From positions 148,501 to 212,500 of the forward strand of contig CAWZYM010000078.1 in assembly GCA_963966185.1 (NCBI GenBank): 64,000 bases of DNA, read 5' to 3'. A model generated the notes under the pieces. It saw only the letters and a program-made list of their open reading frames with translations. It did no database searches and was not told where the DNA came from. Position numbers and translations under genes: made by a program. The DNA comes from Rhabditoides inermis. Its lineage: Eukaryota; Nematoda; Chromadorea; Rhabditida; Rhabditidae. Of the stretch, positions 10,459 to 22,400 are shown piece after piece; the stretch's first letter is position 1, and every line of letters begins with the position of its first letter.

Positions 10459-13326
10459 TCACGTGTCGAGGTGCTGAGCCCTGGCGAGTGCGAGTCCGCT
10501 CCACCCACCCCGACCACACAACACCACGCGACAGCGCAGACGCAGCTCCTGCAATGTTCCATCTTCCCCTTTCCTCTCCTTCTGTCCCACCTCATCTCCC
10601 TTCTGCATGAAGAGAAGCAGGGTGACGAGCCAGTGTCCCTCCTTGGTCAGGTCGGCTCGCGCCACAACCATCCGCCACTCACCATCCACTCCGCACCACA
10701 CAACACCGTCTGCAAGGAGAACAACGAACAAATCAATCATCCATCAACACACCCACCCTTGCACACTCCAGGCACGATCATGTACAGCGACGGGGCTTGC
10801 CGTAGCGCAGCAGTTCGATCTCAACATACTTTTTTTCAACTGAACATAACGGTCCACTACAGAATCATAACACACTTGTTGGGTCGCACGATCAGGGCAG
10901 CGGGCTGGTGTCGGTCGTCGTTGAATGCGCGGTAGAACGACGCGTTCTGGAAAGGACTGCTACGATCCCATGATGTGAATGCACACCTTGTGCGGCGCGG
11001 GCGTCTCTCTGGGTCGCTCTTCGATCGTCCACTTTGTCTTGCAGAATGCTGTGTTCGGGTCGCGCACTCTCGCCACTCCAGCCGTTCGCACCCCATCCAC
11101 TCCGCACACAGACAACACGCCCTCATACAGGTCCTTGTTCGGGAAGCGACGGAACATCTGCATCGCACCCTACAATCAATCAATAAATCAGATCAGGCAA
11201 TCGATAAATACGTGTCCTCTCACCCCGACGGCGTCCTCCTGAATCCACACACAGTTCTGGTAGACGATGTTCTTCTTGTCCTGGATGTGCAATATGTGCA
11301 CGCTGCAAAAAAGTTTTCAAAAAGAAACGCACAATACGATACATCGTCTGTATTCGCCTGGCGTTAGCCTACTAAGATATTTGCTTGATGTATTATTCCC
11401 TTTCATACTGTTGTGATTGTGACGTCATATTCAGTCAGATGTTCAGATCTGAATATTCCGGATGAAGGATCTGCCTCTTCAGACCTGGTGCGGGCGTCGG
11501 CGGTCATAGCGACGACTGCGACGACGACGCACTCCATGCTGCGACACACAGAGGAGATGTGGGCGGAGCGAACGGACACTCGCGGCTCCAGCCAATCATC
11601 CTTCACCACAACACCTAAACACACACGGGTAATAGCATCGCATAATCACACCCACCGTCAGTGTCCACCACAATGTAGGCGCCGCTGCTGAACACGACAA
11701 TCAGCTGAAATCAATCAATCAATAAAGAGACGTTCTAGAATAACAGAACTCACAATGGCGGGATCGAAGGAGCGGAGTACCTTGGCGGCCACGACTCGTC
11801 TTCCCGTCACCTCCTTCGGAGCGCTCATCTCTAGACATACACGACGCACAGAGAACATCCCGTCTGAACACGGACATCACATATGCAGCTGATCATCAAC
11901 TGCTTACCAGTGACGTCACTGATCTCCATCCAGTTGTTGTTGTCATCGTGGGAGAAGCGAATGATGCAATGAGGGAAGAACTCGTCCGGGAGAATCGAGA
12001 CGAGCAAGCATCCACTCTTGCCCACAGACGGCATCGAAGCGACGGACAGAGTGAGTCGCAGTGCCTTCCAGGGAGCACACAGGGGAAGTGAATAGAATGC
12101 GGAGCTCTTTATTCGACACCATCACCTGTAGACAACATGCGTCACCCGGTCACGTCTTCTTGAACTCACCACTCCGTGTGAGAAGAGCCTGGCGTGTTGG
12201 GGAGGAGCCTCGTCCAGGCGAGCCACCGATGACGCACTTAGCCCATAAGAGATGGAGAACACGGAGAGACAGGGACACTTAAATACACAATATTGAATAT
12301 AAGATGTCTCACACGATGACGAACAAATGAACACACTAGATTGTCGTTGCTGTCCGCACACAACGCCCGCAGCAGAAGTCGGTTCCCGAGCAGATCGAAG
12401 AAGCGATCAGCTTCTTTCAATAAAACGATAATAGTTAATTAGTGATAGGCTCACCGTCGATGGAGATGCATGCGTTGACGCGTCCGGAGCGGGTGTCGAT
12501 GACATGGACCTTTGCCTGGCACTCGGCCAGCAGCAAGTGAGACGAGGTCGAGTACAGCAGACTGCGCACTGGCTGCAATTGAACGGCTCTCAGCCCCGCC
12601 CTCTCTACTCGACTCACATATTCATCGGCCACGTCGACCTTCTCGATGACGTCGGCGTCGGCGTTGAAGAGGTACACGTATCCGTTGGCGGCTCCGAACG
12701 CGACTTGGAGAGGCTGGAGAGAGATGACGGCGGCACTCGTGCATCCAGTTCGGTTCGAGAAGCAGCGCCCCACCACCAGATCCGCAGTCTCCATCGCCCC
12801 GCGCAACTCACGGAACACGCCCCCACCATCGATCAATATCAACTGAACATAGCATTAGCTCACTACATCGTATGATACACTACCGTGTTGTCGTCGACGA
12901 TCTCGACGTGGACGATTCCGTCGGGGAAGTCGCATGCTCCGCGGAAGACGACGTTCCAATCGGACGAGCACGTGAGCAAGTGCAGAGTGGTGCGAGACCA
13001 GCACACCACTGCAAGCTGTTGTCAACCACGAAGAAACACATAGATTATTCGGCATTTTAAGATATTTATAATAAAAAAAACTTACTTGTGTTGTGTATGT
13101 GAGTGACTCCGATGAGCGGGGGCGAGGCGAGCATCTCCCGAACAGAGTCGAATATGGGGAGACGACGCTGAGAGTGAACGGCGCCATTGCGAACGGAATA
13201 TCGCATAACATACGAACGGTGACCTAAATTACATTGTACAATACGAAACAAAGAAAAATGTTCACCTGTGAAGAAGGGAATTGAGAATGTGCCGTCTTTC
13301 GAAAGTTCTTCCGCCACCGGCGTCAT
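10459..13326 (-). CDS. Multi-exon beta-propeller-like (WD40-like) protein
   Basis: Minus-strand exons join in frame over most of the gene: MTPVAEELSKDGTFSIPFF (13,326-13,266), a Tyr/Arg exon (13,223-13,086), a VCWSRTTLHLLTCSSDWNVV exon (13,008-12,884), then LILIDGGGVFRELRG through AFGAANGYVYLFNADA and HLLLAECQAKVHVIDTRSG (12,842-12,455, probably with a 45-bp intron at 12,571-12,615). The latter two segments are typical propeller blade strands. Downstream exons include MEISDVT (near 11,910), ILIVVFSSGAYIVVDTDG and GVVVKDDWLEPRVSVRSAH (11,750-11,410), a GAMQMFRRFPNKDLYEGV exon (11,169-10,990) and a last exon DGVVWCGVDGEWRMVVARAD (10,709-10,459) ending in TGA. Alternating hydrophobic strands with Gly/Asp turns suggest one or more propellers acting as a protein-interaction scaffold. 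The specific family is not recognised. Joins near 12,300-12,100 and 11,400-10,800 are tentative. Confidence 0.5.
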
Positions 13327-13429
13327 ACAATCAATCGCAAACGACTGCGGGAGGTCCGATGGAGATCCCCCTGTCCTTTAGAAACAAAGAAAAAATGTGA
13401 TTAAAAAATAATAATTGTTATTTTGAGCG

Positions 13430-13540
13430 ACCGCGTAAAAATGGTCCCACAGCGGACGGCGCACGCGACGCGACCGCGTCGCACAATGGCCGTCCCCGGC
13501 TACGTTTTGAAACGTTTCTCATTTTCTACGCGGTTTCTTC
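13430..13540. repeat. Nested inverted repeats upstream of the tyrosine recombinase
   Basis: Outer arms CCGCGTAAAAATG (13,431-13,443) and CATTTTCTACGCGG (13,520-13,533) are near-perfect reverse complements. Inside them lies a second palindrome, GCGACGC-GACC-GCGTCGC, near 13,466-13,483. This GC-rich foldable stretch sits just before the recombinase exons. It could be a recombination site, a promoter feature or coincidence. Confidence 0.5.
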
Positions 13541-13611
13541 AACCTTTATATCCATCCCACCCACCCCGAGGAGCCGCCTCCCCAGGAAGATATCTATCCT
13601 CATCCTTGCAG

Positions 13612-14605
13612 GGAAGGTCGCGCACTCTGTCCGGCGCCTGGCGGGCCACGGAGTCCGCCTGGGCATCCCCGACTCCATCTGGGAATGGGCGCATGAGAAC
13701 GCCAAGGCGCCCGCCACCATCAAGGCATATCGGGCGGGCCAGCATAGGTACGGAGGTATCATGAGGGGGGAAAGCATATTCTCTCTCTTCAGTTCGCTTC
13801 GCCGAGCAGGGAGACCTCGACCCGGCCGACGGAGGGACATTGGCACTGTACATCGCCAAGAAGGTCGCTACCAGGGTGGGTCTGAAGACCATTCCCACCA
13901 CGCGAGCGGCTTTCTGCTGGGCCACAGGCAAGAGGGCCGAGGTGAGTCACGCTCACCAGATTTCAACTCGGGAAAATTGCCTGGTTGTAGGACACTGCAG
14001 ACGCTACGGTCATCGGCAAGCTGGCGGCCGCTGCAGGTCGGAGCGCCGCGCCCGTCCAGTCGAGCGTCCCCATCCGGGAGACCGACATCCAGAAGATCGC
14101 CCAGCTCGCCACGGAGGGAGGCAGCGTGGCCGTCCGAAGATCCGCGGCGGCCATGTGTCTCGCGTTCCACGCCCTGCTGAGATCGCAGGAGCTGCTCGAC
14201 CTCAACGTCAGTGACGTGGTCGCATCGGGCGACGCCTGGTGCATTTCGATCCGAAGATCGAAGACCGACCAGAAGAAGCTCGGAAGGAAGGTGTTTGTGA
14301 AACCGACGGGAGCCGCTCGGGATCTTCTCAAGCAGTTTCTGAGCTCCAAGTCCTCCGACGGCCCTCTCTTCAGCACCGTGTCGGGAGGACGGATGACGCG
14401 GTCCCAGTACTCCAAGGATGCCAAGAACCTCGCCTCCCAAGTGGGCGCGGCCGGCATCTCAACACACAGCATGCGGGCGGGAGGAGCGACAGCACTGGCG
14501 GAGGGCGGAGCAGATCTCGGAGTGATTCTGCGAAGAGGCCGGTGGGCATCCGCCAAATGCCTCCCCCGCTACATACAAGACACGCCGGCTTCACAGGGAA
14601 TCTAG
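13612..14605 (+). CDS. Tyrosine recombinase (phage-integrase fold), three exons
   Basis: Cuts and rejoins DNA through a 3'-phosphotyrosine intermediate. Exons are about 13,612-13,755, 13,793-13,941 and 13,991-14,605, with introns of 37 and 49 bp; frame is kept at each junction. The first two exons form a SAM-like core-binding domain (PATIKAYRAGQHRYG...). The third holds the catalytic domain: first Arg in AFHALLRSQELLDL (near 14,172), beta-hairpin Lys in RRSKTD (near 14,258), HSMR at 14,465-14,476, RRGRW near 14,532-14,546, and the nucleophile Tyr in RYI at 14,570. All key residues of the R-K-HxxR-W-Y set are present, so it may be active. The 5' end is uncertain because the frame is open upstream of 13,612. 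Eukaryotic relatives are Crypton transposons and DIRS/Ngaro retroelements. No reverse transcriptase is adjacent, so Crypton-like or a domesticated gene is more likely. It lies between two minus-strand host genes. Confidence 0.8.
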
Positions 14606-14947
14606 GATACGAGTCGAGCCGGATGTCTCCCAGGGTATCATGTGAATTTTACGCCATATCATATCAGCACGCTTAGTTGTATCACTCGTAGTTACTCGTT
14701 GTTGTTTGAACCAAGGTTCGTTGTTGAGTTTGTTTATTTGGTTGGCATCGTCAATAAACACAAATTATATTGGCTCGTCGAGTCTTCTTTTCGCCCTCTC
14801 ACCACTCGTCTCGTCGTGGATGCGCCGCCGGACAAGCCGCCCCAAGAAAGAAGAAAGAAGAAAGAAGATCGTCTACTTATTGTTCATACACACACTCATA
14901 ACCGATAAACCGTGCCGTCCTTGTGTTGCCATTTTTCGCTAGGGAGC
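14606..14947. other. Intergenic, no gene seen
   Basis: 3' flank of the recombinase, with a short AAAGAAG repeat near 14,848-14,868. No supported coding exon. Confidence 0.4.
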
Positions 14948-15812
14948 TCAAAATGGGTTATGTCGTAGAGTAGCGGAGACATAACAACTATATGGTACCG
15001 CTGCGGGACGCCAGTGACCAGGCCAGTGACCAGACATGCGGGAGACGAGCGCAATGCTCTTTAGCGTCCAATGGAACTTGAAGCTAGAAGCTGTTTTTAA
15101 CATAATATTAGCATAACACCACCCGCAGCTATGAACTTGCCTCCTCTCCTCCTTGCTGACGTCATAGCTCCTGTAGGAGTGCTGTTTACGCCACGTGCGC
15201 GCCTTCTCGGATCCGGCATCGGCAGGGAGGGAGACGTGCGCCTTCCACTCGCGCACGCGGCGAGCCGTCATCTCGAAGATGAGGTTCGAGTCATCGCGCA
15301 CCAGAGGCAACAGGTACACGTGCTCCACACTCTCCGTGTCCATGCCGCTCTCGAGTAGAGAGGGAGACACGAACGCGACCTACAAATCAATCAGAATCAA
15401 TCAATATGCGTGGGCGGGCCCACCATGACGTGGAAGTACGAGATGACAAGGGCGCGAGTGGCGCGCGCCCGCATCTCAGCACGCGACTCGCCGTGTTCCC
15501 TCTGCAACCAGACTCCACTCACTCACAAGTCACTCGGACGCTCTACCTGGCCACTCCACATGAACCGCTCAATGAAGTCCGTCAGAGCGAACTGAAGCTG
15601 GTGCACGAGGTGCGCATTCGAGAGCTGGAAAGAATAAGGATAGAGAGGGAGAGGAAGAGATAGAGAGAAAGGGAGAGAGGAAAGGAAGAGAGACCGCTGC
15701 TTCCCGACGCTTCTCATTATAATACCCGAGGACCCATGCATACACTATTGTATATGTTCATGAAATGCGATTCCGGATAAAGTATTTGATTTGATTTGGG
15801 GGAGAGAGAGCG

Positions 15813-15855
<43 letters not shown>

Positions 15856-18182
15856 AAGGGGGGGGGGAGAGAAGGTACTAACGGGGTTGACGAGGCTAGC
15901 CATCCACCGGATGCCGTCTGCCACCAGCAGCACGCAGCTCTGGTAGGCGTTCCAGGTGGCATGCTTGGATTCGTCGCTGTCGTCGACTTCGTCGCGATCG
16001 TAGAGACGAGCCCTCCTGCGCACCCTCTCCTCGTGCATACCAGCCAGCACCTCAAACAGAACAATGCGCTCACAATGCGAATTCGCCCTCTCAAAATGAA
16101 TGAAAAAGGACTGTGGCAAATATTAATTATGAGGGGTCAACACGGAATATGGAATATCTATTCTGAAGGGTGAATTCACTATGGCCATAACAGATACGAG
16201 GTTGGGGGAAGTCGCGAACCTCGCTCATGTGCTTCTTGTGGTTGGAGAGTGCGAAGAGGAAGTCATCGGGGAAGAGAGGCTCAGTGGCGAGGAGAACAAG
16301 CGCGTGCAGCGCGGGCATGGTGACACCCTCGCTGAAAGGAATACATCTGCCATGACAGAGAGAGAGAGAGAGAAGGGGGAGAGAAATGGAGAGGGGGGAG
16401 ATAGACTGACCGGCCCTACGGCGCCAGCTCGTGCTGTAGGTGTTCGAAGTTACTGAGGCGCCGCTGCTTCCCGATCTTGCTGGGCGCCTTTGTGTTCATC
16501 ACAGTTGCCACTTCGTCGCGACCGATGTTGACGCCCTTCGTCAGAGCCTAGCAGGAGAACGTATTAGTTGTTTGTTTTTAATATTTCTAAGCACAGCCTA
16601 CAAATATATAGGCGGCGTCTACTCACCTCTGCGATGCCGACGCTCGCACTCATGAGGTGCATGTTGTACCGCTGCGGCATGCCAGTGATCAGGCGAGCGG
16701 CGACGCGGTCCGTGTACGAAACGCTTCTCTAGAGGGACAAATACTTCCGCTATTCCTCCACGTCGGCTCACCGAGGACGGAGGTGTGTCGATCGAATAGT
16801 GGTATGTAGCTGTGTGCTTCCATGTTGGTGCGAGGCATGCGAGCAGGGTTGGCGGCCCATACGGGAGTTCCCAGTACAGTCCACATGGCCTTGATGTACT
16901 CCACTTGATTACGGCGACCTGCAATGAACTGGTGATTATCAATTCTACCTCGCCTGCACTCTTTTTGCACCTTTGTATTACGACGCTATTGCTGCGAGCT
17001 GACTGACAATGAGTGACTTTCTCTATATCTTGTGGTATAAAGACTGGATGACTTTCTCTATACCACAGCGCGCGACTGCGAGAGTCGAACTACCCAGTAC
17101 CCTTGCCTCTCGTGATGTGCCCCTCCCTGCCGTATCGATTCTCGGGCGGATACTTGGGCATGGTGATCAAGGGGCGGTAGTTGCCCACGGTGGTGGGATT
17201 GTACTGCGCTGCAACATCATCAACATGTAACAGAATATAGCAATATGCATGCAAATAACGCCGCCTACCGTGCTCGTTCTTCCACTCGGAAGGCGTGTTG
17301 GTAGAGTGGAAGAGGCTGGCGTCGTCGGGCGCGCGCCTGCCGCGGCGGATCCGGAAAGCTGCTGGAATACAAGGGGTAGCGCCCTTCCAATACCACATTA
17401 CATGCGTACCGCCACTCTCCCGGTTGGTTAGGCTCGTTATTATTCTCGGGACGTGAATGAAAAGAAAAGTGTCCTCACCTGGGAACGCCTCGTCCTCGTC
17501 ACTCGACTGCTCGTCGTCGGACTCGTCTCCACCGCTCCTCTCCTCGTCCGTGTCTCCGGTATCCATCTTCTCTTCCTCCTTCTCCACCTCATCTTCATCT
17601 CCGTTGCCCCTCTTCCTCGTCATCAGTCGCGAACAGGACGGTAGCCTTCCATCTCTCCGTCACCCCACCTGCACAGACGCCTCATTGTCCACTAGAGTGT
17701 CCTCGCCGCTCTCATCGCCCTTTTCAATGTCCATATCCGGAACGACAAGTGGTGCAGTAGCTGACAGTGCCAGGATTACATATACATAGGAATAGTTGGT
17801 CCCACCGGCAGTGTGTTGAGTGGAGTGGTCGACAGGCGTGGGGGTCTCCACCTCCTCCTCCACCCTGTTCCGGTTCACATCCACGACGTCCTTCGGAGAA
17901 ACGAGCACAGTGGCGGTCGGGCGGGAGACACCTGGAATGCGTCAACCAACACTGTACTCTCGTCAGACGCTCACTCTGCGCGTCCCCTCCCGCCACAGAC
18001 TCTGCGTTGCCTGCGTGCTTCGCCTTCTTAGAAGCAGCGCGGCCGGGCTAAAACCTCGAATTACAAATGAAATTGAGTTTAAATATGCATCAATAACAAT
18101 AGAATCACCGTGCTGTCAGGTTCCACACGCGCGCCCTCCGCAGTGTGCGCTCCTTAAATGCGGGATCACTGATTTGGAACGC

Positions 18183-18218
<36 letters not shown>

Positions 18219-18590
18219 TGTGACTGTGTGCGTGTCTCCTTCCCCGGTCTGCTCCGAGTCATCGCCATTCTCCGAACTAGCCGGCAGGCCGGCACGCGCA
18301 CTCACCCTCATACGAACACTAATAATGGCATTTGATTATAATAAAATTACTCACTGAGCGTGAGTCAACCGACCTCATCCACAGGTATGTCGTCCATTTC
18401 AGAGTAGCTGTGGTCGACTGGCTCTTCCTTCACATGCTCTTTCCCGAGCGACGCAGTGTTGGTGTCTGACGAGCCATCTAAAATTGCAACGAGCTGGTCT
18501 GCATGTGATGTGCAGCGTCTTCACTGTCCGTGGATCTGCAAACATGGATCTATAAAGTAATGAATTCCGGACAAAGTTGAAAATCGATAA
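14948..18590 (-). CDS. Large multi-exon gene of unknown function, acidic N-terminus
   Basis: Many minus-strand exons with GT...AG introns. The N-terminal part (18,530-17,480) is disordered: KEHVKEEPVDHSY (a consensus SUMO-acceptor VKEE), RAASKKAKHAG (nuclear-localisation-like), then an acidic run MDTGDTDEERSGGDESDDE. The C-terminal part (17,360-15,040) is folded-looking. It includes AAFRIRRGRRAPDDASLF (near 17,310), QVEYIKAMWTVLGTPVWAAN (near 16,900), VAARLITGMPQRYNMHLMS (near 16,690), GVNIGRDEVATVM (near 16,530), MPALHALVLLATEPLFPDD (near 16,290), ERIVLFEVLAGMHEERV (near 16,050), SCVLLVADGIRWMASLVNP (near 15,930), LQFALTDFIERFMW (near 15,560) and VEHVYLLPLVRDDSNLIF (near 15,310). I do not recognise the family. 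It is probably a nuclear helical-repeat or enzyme domain with a regulated acidic N-terminus. Introns contain GA/CT microsatellites. Confidence 0.5.
15797..15868. repeat. GA-rich microsatellite in an intron
   Basis: Near-continuous GAGAGA run with a G8 tail, within an intron of the minus-strand gene, where it reads as a polypyrimidine tract. Similar shorter runs occur at 15,645-15,690 and 16,354-16,402. Confidence 0.8.
18185..18214. repeat. (CT)n microsatellite in an intron
   Basis: Uninterrupted CT run within an intron of the minus-strand gene of unknown function. Confidence 0.85.
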
Positions 18591-18599
18591 CTCATATCG

Positions 18600-19463
18600 A
18601 TTAGTTCATGGGATCTGACGGGAAAGCGACCACGGTATGCGTAACAGACATTATCGAAATCAACAACATTACAAGAATAAGATCAGCGTACATCATTATT
18701 CTACGCAAAACTCTAAAACGAGTGAAAACATTTCCCAAGATTATCTTCGAAATTGTCAAGAAAAATCCAACGAAAAAAAAACGAAAAAAAAGAGCGAGCG
18801 CGAGTAGTGTGGCAGGGCGAGACGTGCGCGAAAACGAAAACAACTATGAAGTCATAACAAAATATCGATCGACCGATCAGCCAATTGCCGCTGATGGGCG
18901 TGGCCAGTCACGCTAGCTGATAGCTAGCCCTCTGCTGGCGGGCGAGCGCGAGAGCACGCGAGAGAGCACGCTGTTTGGAGAGAGACAGATGCACTTTGGT
19001 GGCAGCGATCAGTAGGAATTCTCCATAAAAATGAGAAATAGTATCCCGACCAATACTCTCTTCAAAACAGTATCACAATTATTCAGAAACCGTTTCTCAT
19101 CAGATAATGGTACCCGCCCCGCCGAAAGCGGCAGTCGCGCGGCGTTCACCCACGACCGCCGCTTGAGAGGTGGCGGGGCCCCCGCTTTTCAATGGGCGGG
19201 GGCCCCGCCATCTTGTCTAGGGTAGGGACCGGGTAAAACGCGGCCCTGGCCCTGGCCCTGGCCCGTGGCCCTTGAGTGGTAAAATGCGGCCCGTGGCCCT
19301 GTGGCCCTGATATTATATTATTGTTATTTATGTGTCTTATCTTCTGTTTCGAAATAAAAAAAAAATATGATGTAACTGTTTTTCTTAACACATGTACAAA
19401 CACATACACCTGAAAACTACTACATTTCACAATTATATTAAAACTCTAGCTCACGTTCAAACA
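18600..19463. other. Spacer before the satellite; no gene
   Basis: The segment holds short frames without splice context. A perfect 14-bp GC-only hairpin occurs at 19,172-19,209 (arms GGCGGGGCCCCCGC and its complement, 10-base loop). A degenerate GGCCCTGGCCCTG repeat occupies 19,226-19,310. An AT-rich stretch leads up to the first satellite unit. Confidence 0.5.
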
Positions 19464-22400
19464 GTGGCCACGACTCTGAATCCGATGCGGCCCGGCCATT
19501 CTTTCTACCTTCCAATCAGAATTGTGTATTCTAATGAAGCATACCTATCAGTTCAACACCTGTCTTTCAGAAAACACTAACCACAACGCAATAGCGACTC
19601 TCACTGGCCCGGTATACCGTGCGTGGCCCTCTCTTTCCACTGTGGCCACGACTCTGAATCCGATGCGGCCCGGCCATTCTTTCTGCCTTCCAATCAGAAT
19701 TGTGTATTCTAATGAAGCATACCTATCAATTCAACAACTGTCTTTCAGAAAACACTAACCACAACTCAATAGCGACTCTCACTGGCCCGGTATACCGTGC
19801 GTGGCCCTCTCTTTCCACTATGGCCACGACTCTGAATCCGATGCGGCCCGGCCATCCTTTGTACCTTCCAATCAGAATTGTGTATTCTAATGAAGCATAC
19901 CTATCAATTCAACAACTGTCTTTCAGAAAACACTAACCACAACTCAATAGCGACTCTCACTGGCCCGGTATACCGTTCGTGGCCCTGTCTTTCCACTGTG
20001 GCCACGACTCTGAATCCGATGCAGCCCGGCCATTCTTTCTGCCTTCCAATCAGAATTGTGTATTCTAATGAAGCATACCTATCAATTCAACACCTGTCTT
20101 TCAGAAAACACTAACCACAACTCAATAGCGACTCTCACTGGCCCGGTATACCGTGCGTGGCCCTCTCTTTCCACTGTGGCCACGACTCTGAATCCGATGC
20201 GGCCCGGCCATTCTTTCTGCCTTCCAATCAGAATTGTGTATTCTAATGAAGCATACTTATCAATTCAACACCTGTCTTTCAGAAAACACTAACCACAACT
20301 CAATAGCGACTCTCACTGGCCCGGTATACCGTGCGTGGCCCTGTCTTTCCACTGTGGCCACGACTCTGAATCCGATGCGGCCCGGCCATTCTTTCTGCCT
20401 TCCAATCAGAATTGTGTATTCTAATGAAGCATACCTATCAGTTCAACACCTGTCTTTCAGAAAACACTAACCACAACTCAATAGCGACTCTCACTGGCCC
20501 GGTATACCGTGCGTGGCCCTCTCTTTCCACTGTGGCCACGACTCTGAATCCGATGCGGCCCGGCCATTCTTTCTGCCTTCCAATCAGAATTGTGTATTCT
20601 AATGAAGCATACCTATCAATTCAACACCCGTCTTTCAGAAAACACTAACCACAACTCAATAGCGACTCTCACTGGCCCGGTATACCGTGCGTGGCCCTCT
20701 CTTTCCACTGTGGCCACGACTCTGAATCCGATGCGGCCCGGCCATCCTTTGTACCTTCCAATCAGAATTGTGTATTCTAATGAAGCATACCTATCAATTC
20801 AACAACTGTCTTTCAGAAAACACTAACCACAACTCAATAGCGACTCTCACTGGCCCGGTATACCGTTCGTGGCCCTGTCTTTCCACTGTGGCCACGACTC
20901 TGAATCCGATGCAGCCCGGCCATTCTTTCTGCCTTCCAATCAGAATTGTGTATTCTAATGAAGCATACCTATCAATTCAACACCTGTCTTTCAGAAAACA
21001 CTAACCACAACTCAATAGCGACTCTCACTGGCCCGGTATACCGTGCGTGGCCCTCTCTTTCCACTGTGGCCACGACTCTGAATCCGATGCGGCCCGGCCA
21101 TTCTTTCTGCCTTCCAATCAGAATTGTGTATTCTAATGAAGCATACTTATCAATTCAACACCTGTCTTTCAGAAAACACTAACCACAACTCAATAGCGAC
21201 TCTCACTGGCCCGGTATACCGTGCGTGGCCCTGTCTTTCCACTGTGGCCACGACTCTGAATCCGATGCGGCCCGGCCATTCTTTCTGCCTTCCAATCAGA
21301 ATTGTGTATTCTAATGAAGCATACTTATCAATTCAACACCTGTCTTTCAGAAAACACTAACCACAACTCAATAGCGACTCTCACTGGCCCGGTATACCGT
21401 GCGTGGCCCTGTCTTTCCACTGTGGCCACGACTCTGAATCCGATGCGGCCCGGCCATTCTTTCTGCCTTCCAATCAGAATTGTGTATTCTAATGAAGCAT
21501 ACCTATCAGTTCAACACCTGTCTTTCAGAAAACACTAACCACAACTCAATAGCGACTCTCACTGGCCCTGTATACCGTTCGTGGCCCTGTCTTTCCACTG
21601 TGGCCACGACTCTGAATCCGATGCAGCCCGGCCATTCTTTCTGCCTTCCAATCAGAATTGTGTATTCTAATGAAGCATACCTATCAATTCAACACCTGTC
21701 TTTCAGAAAACACTAACCACAACTCAATAGCGACTCTCACTGGCCCGGTATACCGTTCGTGGCCCTGTCTTTCCACTGTGGCCACGACTCTGAATCCGAT
21801 GCAGCCCGGCCATTCTTTCTGCCTTCCAATCAGAATTGTGTATTCTAATGAAGCATACCTATCAATTCAACACCTGTCTTTCAGAAAACACTAACCACAA
21901 CTCAATAGCGACTCTCACTGGCCCGGTATACCGTGCGTGGCCCTGTCTTTCCACTGTGGCCACGACTCTGAATCCGATGCGGCCCGGCCATTCTTTCTGC
22001 CTTCCAATCAGAATTGTGTATTCTAATGAAGCATACTTATCAATTCAACACCTGTCTTTCAGAAAACACTAACCACAACTCAATAGCGACTCTCACTGGC
22101 CCGGTATACCGTTCGTGGCCCTGTCTTTCCACTGTGGCCACGACTCTGAATCCGATGCGGCCCGGCCATTCTTTCTGCCTTCCAATCAGAATTGTGTATT
22201 CTAATGAAGCATACTTATCAATTCAACACCTGTCTTTCAGAAAACACTAACCACAACTCAATAGCGACTCTCACTGGCCCGGTATACCGTGCGTGGCCCT
22301 GTCTTTCCACTGTGGCCACGACTCTGAATCCGATGCGGCCCGGCCATTCTTTCTGCCTTCCAATCAGAATTGTGTATTCTAATGAAGCATACCTATCAGT

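Noticed and set aside
13423..14556. Minus-strand frames of 106-197 codons opposite the recombinase
   Set aside because: High-GC antisense shadows; the plus-strand frame has the catalytic motifs and frame-keeping introns.
18601..18843. Minus-strand 80-codon frame with a Phe/Leu-rich N-terminus, possible membrane peptide
   Set aside because: Composition reflects an A-rich stretch; no supporting exon structure or neighbour.
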